The notes under the pieces: generated by a model | The model's database searches: none | What the model saw: only the letters and a program-made list of their open reading frames with translations | Told to the model about the DNA's origin: nothing | Shown here: piece after piece, positions 24,339-32,809 of the stretch | Layout of the letters: each line of letters begins with the position of its first letter | How positions within the stretch are numbered: the stretch's first letter is position 1 | Program-made: the position numbers and the translations under genes | Source: Thermohalobaculum xanthum | GTDB lineage: Bacteria; Pseudomonadota; Alphaproteobacteria; Rhodobacterales; Rhodobacteraceae | Length of the DNA: 64,000 nt | Direction: 5' to 3' | Assembly: GCF_016623495.1 (NCBI RefSeq) | Contig: NZ_JAEHHL010000006.1 | Coordinates: forward strand, 62,001-126,000

Positions 24339-25898
24339 TTACGCGGCGGCGGGGGCGTGTGCGGCGAGAAGCTCGCGCTTCAGCACCTTCCCGCTCGGGT
24401 TCATCGGCAGGGCGTCCATGAAGACGTAGCGCTTCGGGCGCTTGTAGGGCGCGAGGTCGTCGCTCGCCTTGCAGAAGGCATCGACCGTCTCCGCCGCGAG
24501 ATCGGGGTCGCTCGCGACGATGAAGGCCGCGACGATTTGGCCCCATTTCTCGTCGGGGATGCCGACGACTGCGGCCTCCTGCACGCCCGGGCAGCGGTAG
24601 AGGATCTCCTCGACCTCGCGCGGATAGATGTTCTCGCCGCCCGAGACGATCATGTCGTCGGCGCGACCATGGAAGAAGTAGAAGCCGTCCGCGTCCTTCG
24701 AGAACAGGTCGCCCGTGTAGATCCAGCCCGCCTTCAGCTTCTTTTGCGTCTCGAAGGGCTTGTTCCAGTAGCCCTGCATGGCTTGCGGACCGCGCACGAT
24801 CAGCTGCCCGATATCGCCGGCCCCGACGGTTTCCGAAGGCGGCACCTCTCGGGCGGGGTCATTTGCAATCACGCGGGCTTCGGTGATGAGCGTGGGCTTG
24901 CCACAGGAGCCCAGCTTGGCCAGCGCGTCCTCGGGGTGGAGGATGAGCGTCAGCGAGGCTTCGGTCATGCCGTAGCCGTTGAAGATGCCGGGGCAGAACT
25001 CGGCGATCACGCGCTCCATCGTGGCCGAGGAGATCGCCGCGCCGCCGGTGGTGATCAATCGCAGGCTCTTGACCTCGTAGTCGTTGAAACGGGGATGGAA
25101 CAGCATCTCCTGGATCTGCGTCGGCACGGCGAAAAGGGTGGTGATCTTCTCGGTCTGGATCACCTCGAGCGTCTTCTCGGCCTCGTAGCGGCCCAGCACG
25201 ACATTGGTGCCGCCGACCATCAGGTGCGGCATGAAGAAGGCCTGCATCCCGCCCACATGGTAGAGCGGCGCGATATGGAGCGCGTTGTCGAGGTGGTTGA
25301 GGCCGTATTCCATCACGCAGTTCATCGCGATGGCGAGGTCGTTTGCGTGGGTGTGGATCACGCCCTTGGGGCGGCCCGTGGTGCCCGAGGTGTAGACCAG
25401 CGCCGAGATGTCGTTGCCGTCCGGCGCGGGGCGCGGCTCGTCGCGATCGACGGTCTCCTCGGCCAGCGTGTCGAAATGGTGGTGCCCCTCGGGGATGTTT
25501 TCCTTGTCGTAGGCGCAGCCGATGAAGTCGTGGACCGATTTCACCTGTGCCTGCACCTTCAGCGCGTTCTCGGTCAGGTTGCGGCCGTAGACGAGCACGC
25601 GGGCGCCCGAATCCGAGATGATGTAGGCGGCCTCGCCGGGGCTGAGGCGGAAGTTGAGCGGGACCGCCACCGCGCCGAGCACCTGGCAGGCGAAATAGGT
25701 CGTGACCGAGTTCTCGGAGGTCGAGACGTAGAACGCGACCCGGTCGCCCGGCCGGACCCCGAGATCCGAGAGCGCCTGTGCAAAGCGCCGGATCCGGGCG
25801 TGCCACTGGGTGTAGGTCCAGCGGCGGTCCTCGAAGATCAGCGCGGTGTGATCGGGATAGCGTTCGACCGAGGCTTCGAGCAGACGTGCGATATGCAT
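24339..25898 (-). CDS. Acyl-CoA ligase (AMP-binding), carnitine/short-chain type
   Basis: A 519-residue adenylate-forming enzyme. The P-loop-like motif YTSGTTGRPKGVIHTH, the NGYGMTEAS motif, YTGDLFSKDADGFYFFHGR and the C-terminal PSGKVLKRELL with the catalytic Lys are all present. It activates a carboxylic acid to its CoA thioester via an acyl-AMP. In this operon (quaternary-amine ABC importer upstream, dehydrogenase next to it) it resembles the CaiC role, crotonobetaine/carnitine-CoA ligase, but the acid is unproven. It is 13 bases from the crotonase gene. Confidence 0.9.
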   Translation of the reverse strand: MHIARLLEASVERYPDHTALIFEDRRWTYTQWHARIRRFAQALSDLGVRPGDRVAFYVSTSENSVTTYFACQVLGAVAVPLNFRLSPGEAAYIISDSGARVLVYGRNLTENALKVQAQVKSVHDFIGCAYDKENIPEGHHHFDTLAEETVDRDEPRPAPDGNDISALVYTSGTTGRPKGVIHTHANDLAIAMNCVMEYGLNHLDNALHIAPLYHVGGMQAFFMPHLMVGGTNVVLGRYEAEKTLEVIQTEKITTLFAVPTQIQEMLFHPRFNDYEVKSLRLITTGGAAISSATMERVIAEFCPGIFNGYGMTEASLTLILHPEDALAKLGSCGKPTLITEARVIANDPAREVPPSETVGAGDIGQLIVRGPQAMQGYWNKPFETQKKLKAGWIYTGDLFSKDADGFYFFHGRADDMIVSGGENIYPREVEEILYRCPGVQEAAVVGIPDEKWGQIVAAFIVASDPDLAAETVDAFCKASDDLAPYKRPKRYVFMDALPMNPSGKVLKRELLAAHAPAAA

Positions 25899-25924
25899 CG
25901 CTTTGGTCCCTTGGACTGTGTGGA

Positions 25925-27115
25925 TCAGAGATTCGGTTTGACCGAGGGCATCTCGCGCGCCGCGATCAGGTATTTCGCCATTTCCGAGGTGCCGCCGACG
26001 ATCGGCAGCGCACGGGCGTCGCGGTAGATCTGCTCGGCGCGTCCGAACTGGCGGGTGATGCCGTCGCCGCCCATGATCTGGACCGTGCGGTCCGAGCAGA
26101 AGACGGCGGTCTCGGTCGAGACGAGCTTGGCCTGCGCCGCCTCGCGCATCAGCTCCTTCCCGTCCATGCCGGCGTCATACATCTTGGCGGCGCGGTAGGT
26201 CAGCAGCTCGGCCGCGTCGATCCGCCAGCTCATCTCGGCCACCATGTCCCAGATCAGCTGTTTCTGGCCCAGCTTCTGGCCAAAGGCGGTGCGCGTCTCG
26301 GCATGGGCCTTGGCGATGTCGAAGGCCGAGCGGGCGACGCCGAGGCCGGAGCCACCGAGGATGACGCGCTCGAAGTTGAAGGCGCCGAGCATGATGCGAA
26401 AGCCCTGGCCCGGCGCGCCGAGCAGGTTCTCCTCGGGGACGCGAACGCCTTCAAGGGTGACCTCGCCGACGACGCAGCCGCGCCGGCCCATGAAATCATA
26501 GGTCCGCGGGAAGGAGAGGCCGGGCGTATCGGCCGGGACGGCAACTGCGCTCATGCCCTTCTGGGGGGCGACATCGGGATCCGAGATGCCCCAGACGATG
26601 TAGACGTCGGATTTCGTAGCATTCGAAATGTAGCGCTTGAACCCGTCGATGACCCATTCCCGCGTCTTCTCGTCGAAGCGGATGCGTGTCTTCATCGCCG
26701 CGCTGTCCGAGCCGACATCTGGCTCGGTCATGCAGATCGAGCCGATCGCGGTCCCTTCGAGGATCGGCGTGAGATAGCGCTCGCGGATCGCGCTGGTCGC
26801 CTTCGAATGCAGGGGATAGGCGCAGGAAAGTGCGGTCGCGATGGTCGTCTCGAAGGCGTAGTTTAGATAGGCCGCCTCCTCCGAGAGGATGGTTGCGTGG
26901 GTCAGCCCGGGCTGGCCCAGCGGCCCATCGTAGAGGTCGCGGAACATGAGCTTCATGTAGCCCGCCTCGCCCAGCGCGCGGACGACCTGCTTGACGGCCT
27001 CCCAGTCCTCGTCGCGCTCGATCTTGTCGGCGCGGGGTGCAAGCTCGCGGCCGAGGAAGTCGCGGATCTCGGCGCGGAAGGCGCGGTCCTCGTCGGTCAG
27101 GAAGAAATCGCGCAT
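25925..27115 (-). CDS. Acyl-CoA dehydrogenase family protein
   Basis: A 396-residue flavoenzyme; the start 27115 is chosen from GAGGAGCGAGAG before ATG and the normal N-terminus MRDFFLTDEDRAFRAEIRDFLG. FAD and substrate motifs: ICMTEPDVGSDSAA (residues near 125-140) and the C-terminal QIMGGDGITRQFGRAEQIYRDARALPIVGGTSEMAKYL. The usual Glu of YEGTS is Gly here (VGGTS). A glutamate in FNFERVILGG fits the helix-G base of isovaleryl-CoA dehydrogenase-type enzymes, so activity is still likely. It would desaturate, or in the CaiA sense reduce, the acyl-CoA made by the ligase. Confidence 0.9.
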   Translation of the reverse strand: MRDFFLTDEDRAFRAEIRDFLGRELAPRADKIERDEDWEAVKQVVRALGEAGYMKLMFRDLYDGPLGQPGLTHATILSEEAAYLNYAFETTIATALSCAYPLHSKATSAIRERYLTPILEGTAIGSICMTEPDVGSDSAAMKTRIRFDEKTREWVIDGFKRYISNATKSDVYIVWGISDPDVAPQKGMSAVAVPADTPGLSFPRTYDFMGRRGCVVGEVTLEGVRVPEENLLGAPGQGFRIMLGAFNFERVILGGSGLGVARSAFDIAKAHAETRTAFGQKLGQKQLIWDMVAEMSWRIDAAELLTYRAAKMYDAGMDGKELMREAAQAKLVSTETAVFCSDRTVQIMGGDGITRQFGRAEQIYRDARALPIVGGTSEMAKYLIAAREMPSVKPNL

Positions 27116-27125
27116 CTCTCGCTCC

Positions 27126-28004
27126 TCAGCTGTCGTCGCGAACGAAATCGGGGACGCCAAGCCGGTCGATCAGGCGGCTCGTCTCGCGGTGGATCAGGGC
27201 CATGTTGCTGTCGCGGACCGTCGGCAGCAGGTGGCGCGCCTTGCGGACCTGTCCGAAGTCGAGCTCGGCGGTGATGAGTTCGGCCTCGCTGCCCGCGACG
27301 GCGACCTCGCGGCCAAAGGCGTCGACGATGCGCGAGCCGCCCCAGAAGGTGAGGTCGCGCTCGGTCCCGGTTCGGTTCACCATGATCGAGGGCGCGCCGT
27401 ACATCATCGAGTAGAAGCGCATGGTCAGCGCCCAGCCGGCCGGGTTGTCGAAATCGGCGCCGACCGCCTCGACGCCCGAACTGACCGGTGCGATCAGCAC
27501 CGTGGCGCCGTGCAGGAAGGCGAGATGCGTGAGCGCCGGGTTCCACAGGTCCGCGCAGATCAGGAGCCCTGCGCGCCAGTCATCGTCCAGCGAAAAGGTC
27601 TCGACGAAACGGCCCGAGGCATAGTGCTTGCCTTCCTCGAGCTTGCCGTAGGTCGGCAGGTTCACCTTGCGGTGGAGATGCTGGATCCGCCCGCCGCGCA
27701 GGATGACCGCCGAGTTGTAGAACTGTGCCGCTGGCCCTTCCTCGATGAAGCCGAGGATGACGGCCATGTCGCCCGCGGCCTCGGCGAGGCGCTTCAGGCG
27801 CGGGTCGGTCCGCTTCATCGCGGCATCAAGCAGGTTGTCGGCGCCGTAATGTCCCGTCAGGGAAACCTCGGGCAGGACCAGGAGATCGAGCCCCGCTTCG
27901 CGGCCGCGCGCGATCCAGTCGAGATGGATCGACACGTTCGCGTCGACCTCGCCGATCACGCTGGCGAACTGCGCGGCTCCGACCTTGAGTATGCGGGATG
28001 ACAT
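27126..28004 (-). CDS. Carbon-nitrogen hydrolase (nitrilase superfamily)
   Basis: A 292-residue C-N hydrolase with the complete triad: Glu46 (LLVLPEVSLTG), Lys113 (LHRKVNLP) and Cys150 (GLLICADLWNP). The superfamily includes nitrilases, aliphatic amidases and carbamoylases. ICADLWNPA is closer to the amidase/carbamoylase pattern than to true nitrilases, but this is a weak inference. In its operon it may convert an imported amide of a quaternary amine into the acid that the ligase activates. It is separated from the upstream binding-protein gene by a strong hairpin (28045-28070). Confidence 0.88.
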   Translation of the reverse strand: MSSRILKVGAAQFASVIGEVDANVSIHLDWIARGREAGLDLLVLPEVSLTGHYGADNLLDAAMKRTDPRLKRLAEAAGDMAVILGFIEEGPAAQFYNSAVILRGGRIQHLHRKVNLPTYGKLEEGKHYASGRFVETFSLDDDWRAGLLICADLWNPALTHLAFLHGATVLIAPVSSGVEAVGADFDNPAGWALTMRFYSMMYGAPSIMVNRTGTERDLTFWGGSRIVDAFGREVAVAGSEAELITAELDFGQVRKARHLLPTVRDSNMALIHRETSRLIDRLGVPDFVRDDS

Positions 28005-28044
28005 TCGTCGTGGTCCCTCGTTGGGGCATCAGGGCGTCGGGGGT

Positions 28045-28070
28045 GGCGTGCGCGCACATGCGCGCACGCC
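28045..28070 (-). other. Strong intercistronic hairpin between ABC transporter and catabolic genes
   Basis: A perfect 11-bp inverted repeat, GGCGTGCGCGC / GCGCGCACGCC, with an ACAT loop, in the 82-base gap between the binding-protein stop and the nitrilase-fold gene. No T-run follows, so it is more likely an mRNA-stabilising or partial attenuating stem that sets transporter genes above the catabolic ones. Confidence 0.5.
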
Positions 28071-28086
28071 CCGAGTGGTGGTGGGC

Positions 28087-28968
28087 TCAGACGAGCCCCT
28101 GCTCCTTCAGGAACTCGGCCGCCACGTTCTCGATCGAGACCTTCTCGACATCGACCCGGGCGTTGAGCTTCGCCATCGTCGCGTCGTCGAGTTTGGCCGA
28201 GAGCGCGTTCAGGGCCTCGCCGATGCCAGGGTTCTTTTCGAGCACCTCGGCGCGCACGACGGGGGCGAGCGCGTAGGCCGGGAAGTAACCCTTGTCGTCC
28301 TTCAGCGTCACGAAGTCGAAGGCGGGGATGCGGCCGTCGGTGGCGAAGACGAGGCCCACGTTGACGTCGCCGTTCTTCAGCGCCTCGTAGACGAGGCCCG
28401 AGTCCATGCGCTTGACGTCCGAGCGCGAGAACTCGAAGCCATAGGCCTCCTGGAGCGGCTTGAGGCCGTCGGGGCGGGCATACCACTCGGCGTTCGAGGC
28501 GAGGGTGAGGCCGGCGTTCTCGTTCACCTTTGCCGCGAGGTCCGACAGGGTCACGATGCCCATCTCGGCCGCTTCGGCCTTGCGCATGGCGAGGGCATAG
28601 GTGTTGTTGGCGGCCGAGGCATCGAGCCACACGATGCCCTTGCCTGCATCGAGTTCCTTGACCTTCGCGTAGGTCGCATCGGCGTCGAGCTTCTCCTCGA
28701 CCTTGTTGTAGGTGATCAGCGACGTGCCGGTGTACTCCCAGTAGACGTCGATCTGGCCGTTCTCCATAGCCTGGCGGACGGCCGCCGAGCCCATGCCGCC
28801 GCGGCTGTCGACCTCGAAGCCCTTGGCCTCGAGGAGCTGGGCGGTCATCGCCGTCAGCAGCTGCTGTTCGGTGAAGTTCTTGCCGCCGACGACGATTTCG
28901 TCGGCCTGGGCTGCGCCGGCAATGAGGACTGCGCCGGCAAAGAGGGATTTCATCGCGTTCGCGAGCAT
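28087..28968 (-). CDS. Quaternary-amine ABC transporter, substrate-binding protein (OpuAC/ProX type)
   Basis: A 293-residue periplasmic protein. Start at ATG 28968 after GGAAGG; the signal peptide (MLANAMKSLFAGAVLIAGAAQA) is cleaved before DEIVVGGKNFTEQQL, the typical mature start of glycine betaine/carnitine/choline-binding OpuAC-type proteins. Conserved VYWEYTGTSLITYNK and LVYEALKNGDVNVGLVFATDGRIPAF follow. It hands the ligand to the two permeases and the CBS-domain ATPase encoded just upstream. The aromatic residues YWEYTG suggest a quaternary-ammonium cage, an inference from the family. Confidence 0.92.
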   Translation of the reverse strand: MLANAMKSLFAGAVLIAGAAQADEIVVGGKNFTEQQLLTAMTAQLLEAKGFEVDSRGGMGSAAVRQAMENGQIDVYWEYTGTSLITYNKVEEKLDADATYAKVKELDAGKGIVWLDASAANNTYALAMRKAEAAEMGIVTLSDLAAKVNENAGLTLASNAEWYARPDGLKPLQEAYGFEFSRSDVKRMDSGLVYEALKNGDVNVGLVFATDGRIPAFDFVTLKDDKGYFPAYALAPVVRAEVLEKNPGIGEALNALSAKLDDATMAKLNARVDVEKVSIENVAAEFLKEQGLV

Positions 28969-29010
28969 TCGGGGTTTCCTTCCCATCTGGTGGTGATCGG
29001 CCGCGCCGTT

Positions 29011-29748
29011 TCAGCGGAGCGGGTTTACGCCCTTCGGGACGAGGTGCAGCTGCGCCTGGCCCATCAGGAAATCCACAAGCACCGCGAGCATCGCCACCGG
29101 GACAGCCCCGGCCAGCAGCATGCCCGTGTCCATCAGGTCGATGCCGGTGAAAATCAGCTCGCCGAGCCCGCCGCCGCCGATCAGGAAGGCGAGCGGCGTG
29201 GTCCCGACATTGATCGCGAGCGCGGTGCGCACGCCCGAGAAGATGACATAGAGCGCGTTCGGGATCTCGACGCGGAACAGGATCTGCGCAGGCGTCATGC
29301 CCATGCCGTGTGCGGCCTCCTTGAGGTGCGCGGGCACGGCCAGCAGGCCGGCATAGGTGTTGCGCACGATCGGCAGCAGCGACGCGACGAAGAGCCCGAA
29401 GAAGGCCGGCGCGAAACCGATTCCGAGGATCGTCATGGACAGCGCGATCACTGCCAGCGTCGGGATCGTCGTGCCGATGTTGAACACCTGCATGACCGTC
29501 TCGGCAGAGCGCTCCATCGAGGGTCGCGAGAGCCAGATCCCGACGGGAATGCCCGTGAGGATCGCGGCTCCGCCGGATGCGGCGACGAGGACCATGTGGC
29601 CCTGCGAGAGATAGGTGATGTCCTCCCAGTAGGCGCCGATCTGATCGATCAGCCCCGAGGTTCCGATCAGGATCCCGGCGGCGAGCGCGATCCAAGGCAC
29701 GACGCGGGTGCCGAGGCGGGGCTTTTGCATGGCAGCGGGGGCGGCCAT
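29011..29748 (-). CDS. Quaternary-amine ABC transporter, permease 2
   Basis: A 245-residue inner-membrane permease with the binding-protein-dependent transport signature EAAHGMGMTPAQILFRVEIPNALYVI (EAA loop) and about six helices. MASGGG- and AINVGTTPLAFLIGGGGLGELIF segments are typical of OpuCB/CD-like permeases. It begins 3 bases after the ATPase gene. Confidence 0.92.
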   Translation of the reverse strand: MAAPAAMQKPRLGTRVVPWIALAAGILIGTSGLIDQIGAYWEDITYLSQGHMVLVAASGGAAILTGIPVGIWLSRPSMERSAETVMQVFNIGTTIPTLAVIALSMTILGIGFAPAFFGLFVASLLPIVRNTYAGLLAVPAHLKEAAHGMGMTPAQILFRVEIPNALYVIFSGVRTALAINVGTTPLAFLIGGGGLGELIFTGIDLMDTGMLLAGAVPVAMLAVLVDFLMGQAQLHLVPKGVNPLR

Positions 29749-29751
29749 CGG

Positions 29752-30882
29752 TCAGGCCGCCTTACCGGCGCGGCGGTAGGTCTCGCCGAGCGCGCCCGTC
29801 ACCGCGGGCTGGGTGATGACGCCGACGTAGCGACCGGAGTCGTCGGTGCAGGCAAGCCACATCGTGTCGTGGGCGAACATCTCCGAGACCACGGCGCGCA
29901 GGTCCGCGCGTGCCGGCACCGTGGCGGGCAGGGCGCGGGCGAACTCGTGAACCAGGCCGCTTGCGCCCTCGACCATGTCCTCGGTGACATAGCCGACCGG
30001 ATGATGGTCGGCGTCGAGGACGACGGCGACATGCGTGCCGTGCTCGCGGATCATCGCGTGGGCGTCCTTCGCCCGCCCGTGGCGTGAGACGGCGGGCGCG
30101 TCGGCGTCGCAGACCTGCTTGGCGGTGACGAGGCGCAGGCGTTTCAGCGTCCGGTCGGCGCCGACGAAATCGGCGATGAACTCGTTCGCGGGATGGGCGA
30201 GGACGACGTCGGGGCTGTCGTATTGCTCGATCTTGCCGGCTCGGAAGATGGCGATCTTGTCGCCCATCTTGACCGCCTCGTCGATGTCGTGGCTGACGAA
30301 CATGATCGTCTTCTTGAGCTCCGACTGCATCTTCAGGAACTCGTCCTGGATGACCTCGCGGTTGATCGGGTCGATCGCGCCGAAGGGCTCGTCCATCAGC
30401 ATCACGGGCGGGTCGGCCGCGAGCGCACGGATCACGCCGACGCGCTGCTGCTGGCCGCCCGAGAGTTCCTTCGGGTACCGCTTGAGAAAGAGCTTCGGGT
30501 CGAGCGCGACGAGATCGAGGAGCTCGGCCGCGCGCTTCTTCGCCCGTTCGGTGTCCCAGCCCAACAGCTTCGGGACCACGCAGATGTTCTCCTCGATCGT
30601 CATGTTCGGGAACAGGCCGATCTGCTGGATCACGTAGCCGATGTTCCTCCGCAACTCGACGTCGTTGAGGGTCGAGGTGTCCTTGCCGTCGATGTAGATC
30701 TTGCCCGAGGTCAGCGGGATCAACCGGTTGATCATCTTGAGCGCGGTGGTCTTGCCGCAGCCCGAGGGGCCGAGCAGGATGCAGATCTCGCCCTCGGGGA
30801 CCTCCATGTTGACATCGTCGGCGGCGACCACGGGACCGTTCGGCGTCTCGAACACCTTGGTCAGGTTCTCAAGGCGGATCAT
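29752..30882 (-). CDS. Quaternary-amine ABC transporter, ATP-binding protein with CBS domains
   Basis: A 376-residue ATPase of the OpuCA/ProV group. The start 30882 (MIRLENLTKVFE) is taken because the extended frame overlaps the permease gene. Walker A LGPSGCGKTTALK, signature LSGGQQQRVGVIRAL and Walker B VMLMDEPFGAIDP are complete. The C-terminal third (about residues 250-370) forms a CBS pair, as in osmoregulatory betaine importers. Energises import. Confidence 0.94.
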   Translation of the reverse strand: MIRLENLTKVFETPNGPVVAADDVNMEVPEGEICILLGPSGCGKTTALKMINRLIPLTSGKIYIDGKDTSTLNDVELRRNIGYVIQQIGLFPNMTIEENICVVPKLLGWDTERAKKRAAELLDLVALDPKLFLKRYPKELSGGQQQRVGVIRALAADPPVMLMDEPFGAIDPINREVIQDEFLKMQSELKKTIMFVSHDIDEAVKMGDKIAIFRAGKIEQYDSPDVVLAHPANEFIADFVGADRTLKRLRLVTAKQVCDADAPAVSRHGRAKDAHAMIREHGTHVAVVLDADHHPVGYVTEDMVEGASGLVHEFARALPATVPARADLRAVVSEMFAHDTMWLACTDDSGRYVGVITQPAVTGALGETYRRAGKAA

Positions 30883-30902
30883 GGGCGTTTCCTGTGCTTG
30901 TG

Positions 30903-31553
30903 TTATCGTTTGAGGCCGGCTGGGGTCAGTCGTTTCTGCAGCGCGAGGAGCGCGTAGTCGGCGGCGATGGCGAGGATGGAGACAGCCACCGCGCCCGCGA
31001 TCAGCTGGCGGGGGTCTGTCTGGCTGATGCCTCGCGCGATCAGCACGCCAAGGCCGCCTGCGCCGATATAGGCCGCGATGGCGGCCACCCCGATATTCAT
31101 CACGACCGCCGTGCGCACGCCGGCCATGATGACCGGAACGGCGATCGGGATTTCGACCCGCCACAGCCGCTGCAGGGGCGTCATGCCCATGCCACGCGCC
31201 GCCTCGCGCAGCGAGGGCTCGACATTGGTGATGGCGGTGTAGGTGTTCCGGATGATCGGAAGCTGCGAGTAGAGCAGGATCGCGATCACCGCGGGCAGCC
31301 AGCCGATCCCCTGGCCGATCAACGACAGGACCGGGATCATCAGGCCGAAGAGCGCGATCGACGGGACGGTCACGATGATCGAGGCGACGTAGAGCACCGC
31401 ATCGGCCAACCGTTGCGACTGGGTGATGGCGACACCGATCGGCACGCCGGTCAGGATCGCGAGACCGACCGCGACGGCCACGATCGAGATGTGCTCGACG
31501 GCAAGCCCGCCGATGACACCCAGGTTGCTGAAAATGAAGGTAATTGTTTCCAT
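30903..31553 (-). CDS. Quaternary-amine ABC transporter, permease 1
   Basis: A 216-residue membrane protein with five to six helices and the EAA loop EAARGMGMTPLQRLWRVEIPIAVPVIMAGVRTAVVMNIG. First gene of the eight-gene operon, which continues to the crotonase at 23525. The order permease-ATPase-permease-binding protein is the typical OpuC-like arrangement. Confidence 0.92.
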   Translation of the reverse strand: METITFIFSNLGVIGGLAVEHISIVAVAVGLAILTGVPIGVAITQSQRLADAVLYVASIIVTVPSIALFGLMIPVLSLIGQGIGWLPAVIAILLYSQLPIIRNTYTAITNVEPSLREAARGMGMTPLQRLWRVEIPIAVPVIMAGVRTAVVMNIGVAAIAAYIGAGGLGVLIARGISQTDPRQLIAGAVAVSILAIAADYALLALQKRLTPAGLKR

Positions 31554-31646
31554 CGTTTCCCGACCTGCAGACCCGTTCGATCATGGCGGAACGCAGTGGT
31601 CCGCCTTCGGTGGGCCTTCAACTACAGGGGGAATCGAGTCGGGGCC

Positions 31647-32654
31647 TTACGTTGCGTCGCCTGTTTCTTGCATCGTGCCGACATCCATGGCGGCGGAACG
31701 CTTGCGAAGCACGGACGGCGGCACGCCCGACCACGCCTTGAAGGCCCGGCTGAAATGGCCCGGGCTGGAGAAGCCGGTGAGCTCGGCGATGGTCTCCAGC
31801 GAGTCGGTCGTGTCGAGCAGCCGCCGCCGCGCCGCCTTGCAGCGGAGTTCCATGTAGAAGTCCGAGGGCGACATGCCGAAGGCCGTCTCGAAGCACCGCT
31901 CGAGCTGGCGCTCGGAGACGCCGACCAGTTCGGCGACGCGGCCGATCCGCACCGGCTCGGCGAGGCTCCGCTCCATGATCGCGACCGCACGCAAGAGGTG
32001 CGGGTTGGTGATCTTGTAACGCAACCGCGTGTCCAGCCGCTGCGCCTCGCCGCCCTCGCGCGGTGGGCCGTGCAGGAACTGCTCGGCGACCTCGCCGGCG
32101 ATCTCGCGGCCGTCGCGCATGGCTATGAATGCGAGCATCATGTCCAAGCCCGCGGTGCCGCCGCCCGCCGTCATCACCTCGCGGTCGATGGTGAAGAGCT
32201 TGTCGACGACCTCGCTGTCCGGAAACTCGTCGGCGAGCGCCGCCTGCATTTCCCAGTGGATGGTTGCACGCCGCCCCCTGAGCAGCCCCGCGCGACCGAG
32301 GATCAGCGAGCCATTGCTGACAGCACCGACAGACATGGGGCCGGAGCGGCGCTGGCGCAGGGCATAGAGGACGGAGGGGGTGCGGAACTCCTCGATACCA
32401 AGACTTGCGACGATGATCGTGAGCGCCGAACGCCCGTGCTGGCCGAACGCCGTCGCGGCAATCCCCAGCCCGTTGCTGGCGGTGACCATGCCGCCGCCGG
32501 GCGTCGTCACGAGCCAGGTGTAGCGTTGCTCACCAGAAATCCGGTTCGCCGAGCGCAACGGCTCGATCGTCGCGCTGAGCGCCATCATGGAAAAGCCGGG
32601 AAGAACCAGCAGTTCGACTTCGAATGGCGCGCAACTTTGAGAAGCGGAGGGCAT
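31647..32654 (-). CDS. GlxA/CdhR-type AraC-family regulator (GATase1-like + HTH)
   Basis: A 335-residue regulator. The N-terminal half is a DJ-1/PfpI (GATase1-like) domain: VELLVLPGFSMMALSATIEPLRSANRISG, as in GbdR, CdhR and GlxA. The C-terminal 100 residues are an AraC HTH pair, with VAELVGVSERQLERCFETAFGMSP and TGFSSPGHFSRAFKAWSGVPPS. Its closest known relatives sense glycine betaine or carnitine, so it probably activates the operon that starts 93 bases downstream on the same strand. The start 32654 is chosen on the normal family N-terminus; an in-frame ATG at 32771 cannot be excluded and neither has a clear ribosome site. Confidence 0.88.
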   Translation of the reverse strand: MPSASQSCAPFEVELLVLPGFSMMALSATIEPLRSANRISGEQRYTWLVTTPGGGMVTASNGLGIAATAFGQHGRSALTIIVASLGIEEFRTPSVLYALRQRRSGPMSVGAVSNGSLILGRAGLLRGRRATIHWEMQAALADEFPDSEVVDKLFTIDREVMTAGGGTAGLDMMLAFIAMRDGREIAGEVAEQFLHGPPREGGEAQRLDTRLRYKITNPHLLRAVAIMERSLAEPVRIGRVAELVGVSERQLERCFETAFGMSPSDFYMELRCKAARRRLLDTTDSLETIAELTGFSSPGHFSRAFKAWSGVPPSVLRKRSAAMDVGTMQETGDAT

Positions 32655-32809
32655 GACCAGCGGAGCATCCCGCAGAACACGGCCGATCTCAACCGTGAAG
32701 CCGACGAAGCAACGGACCCTCGAAGCCTCCAGCCCGCCCTTACATGGTGTCAAGCGGGTTCCGGCCCTCAAAGTAGCCGGCCGTCAGCCGCATCCGAAAC
32801 TTGCCGCGC

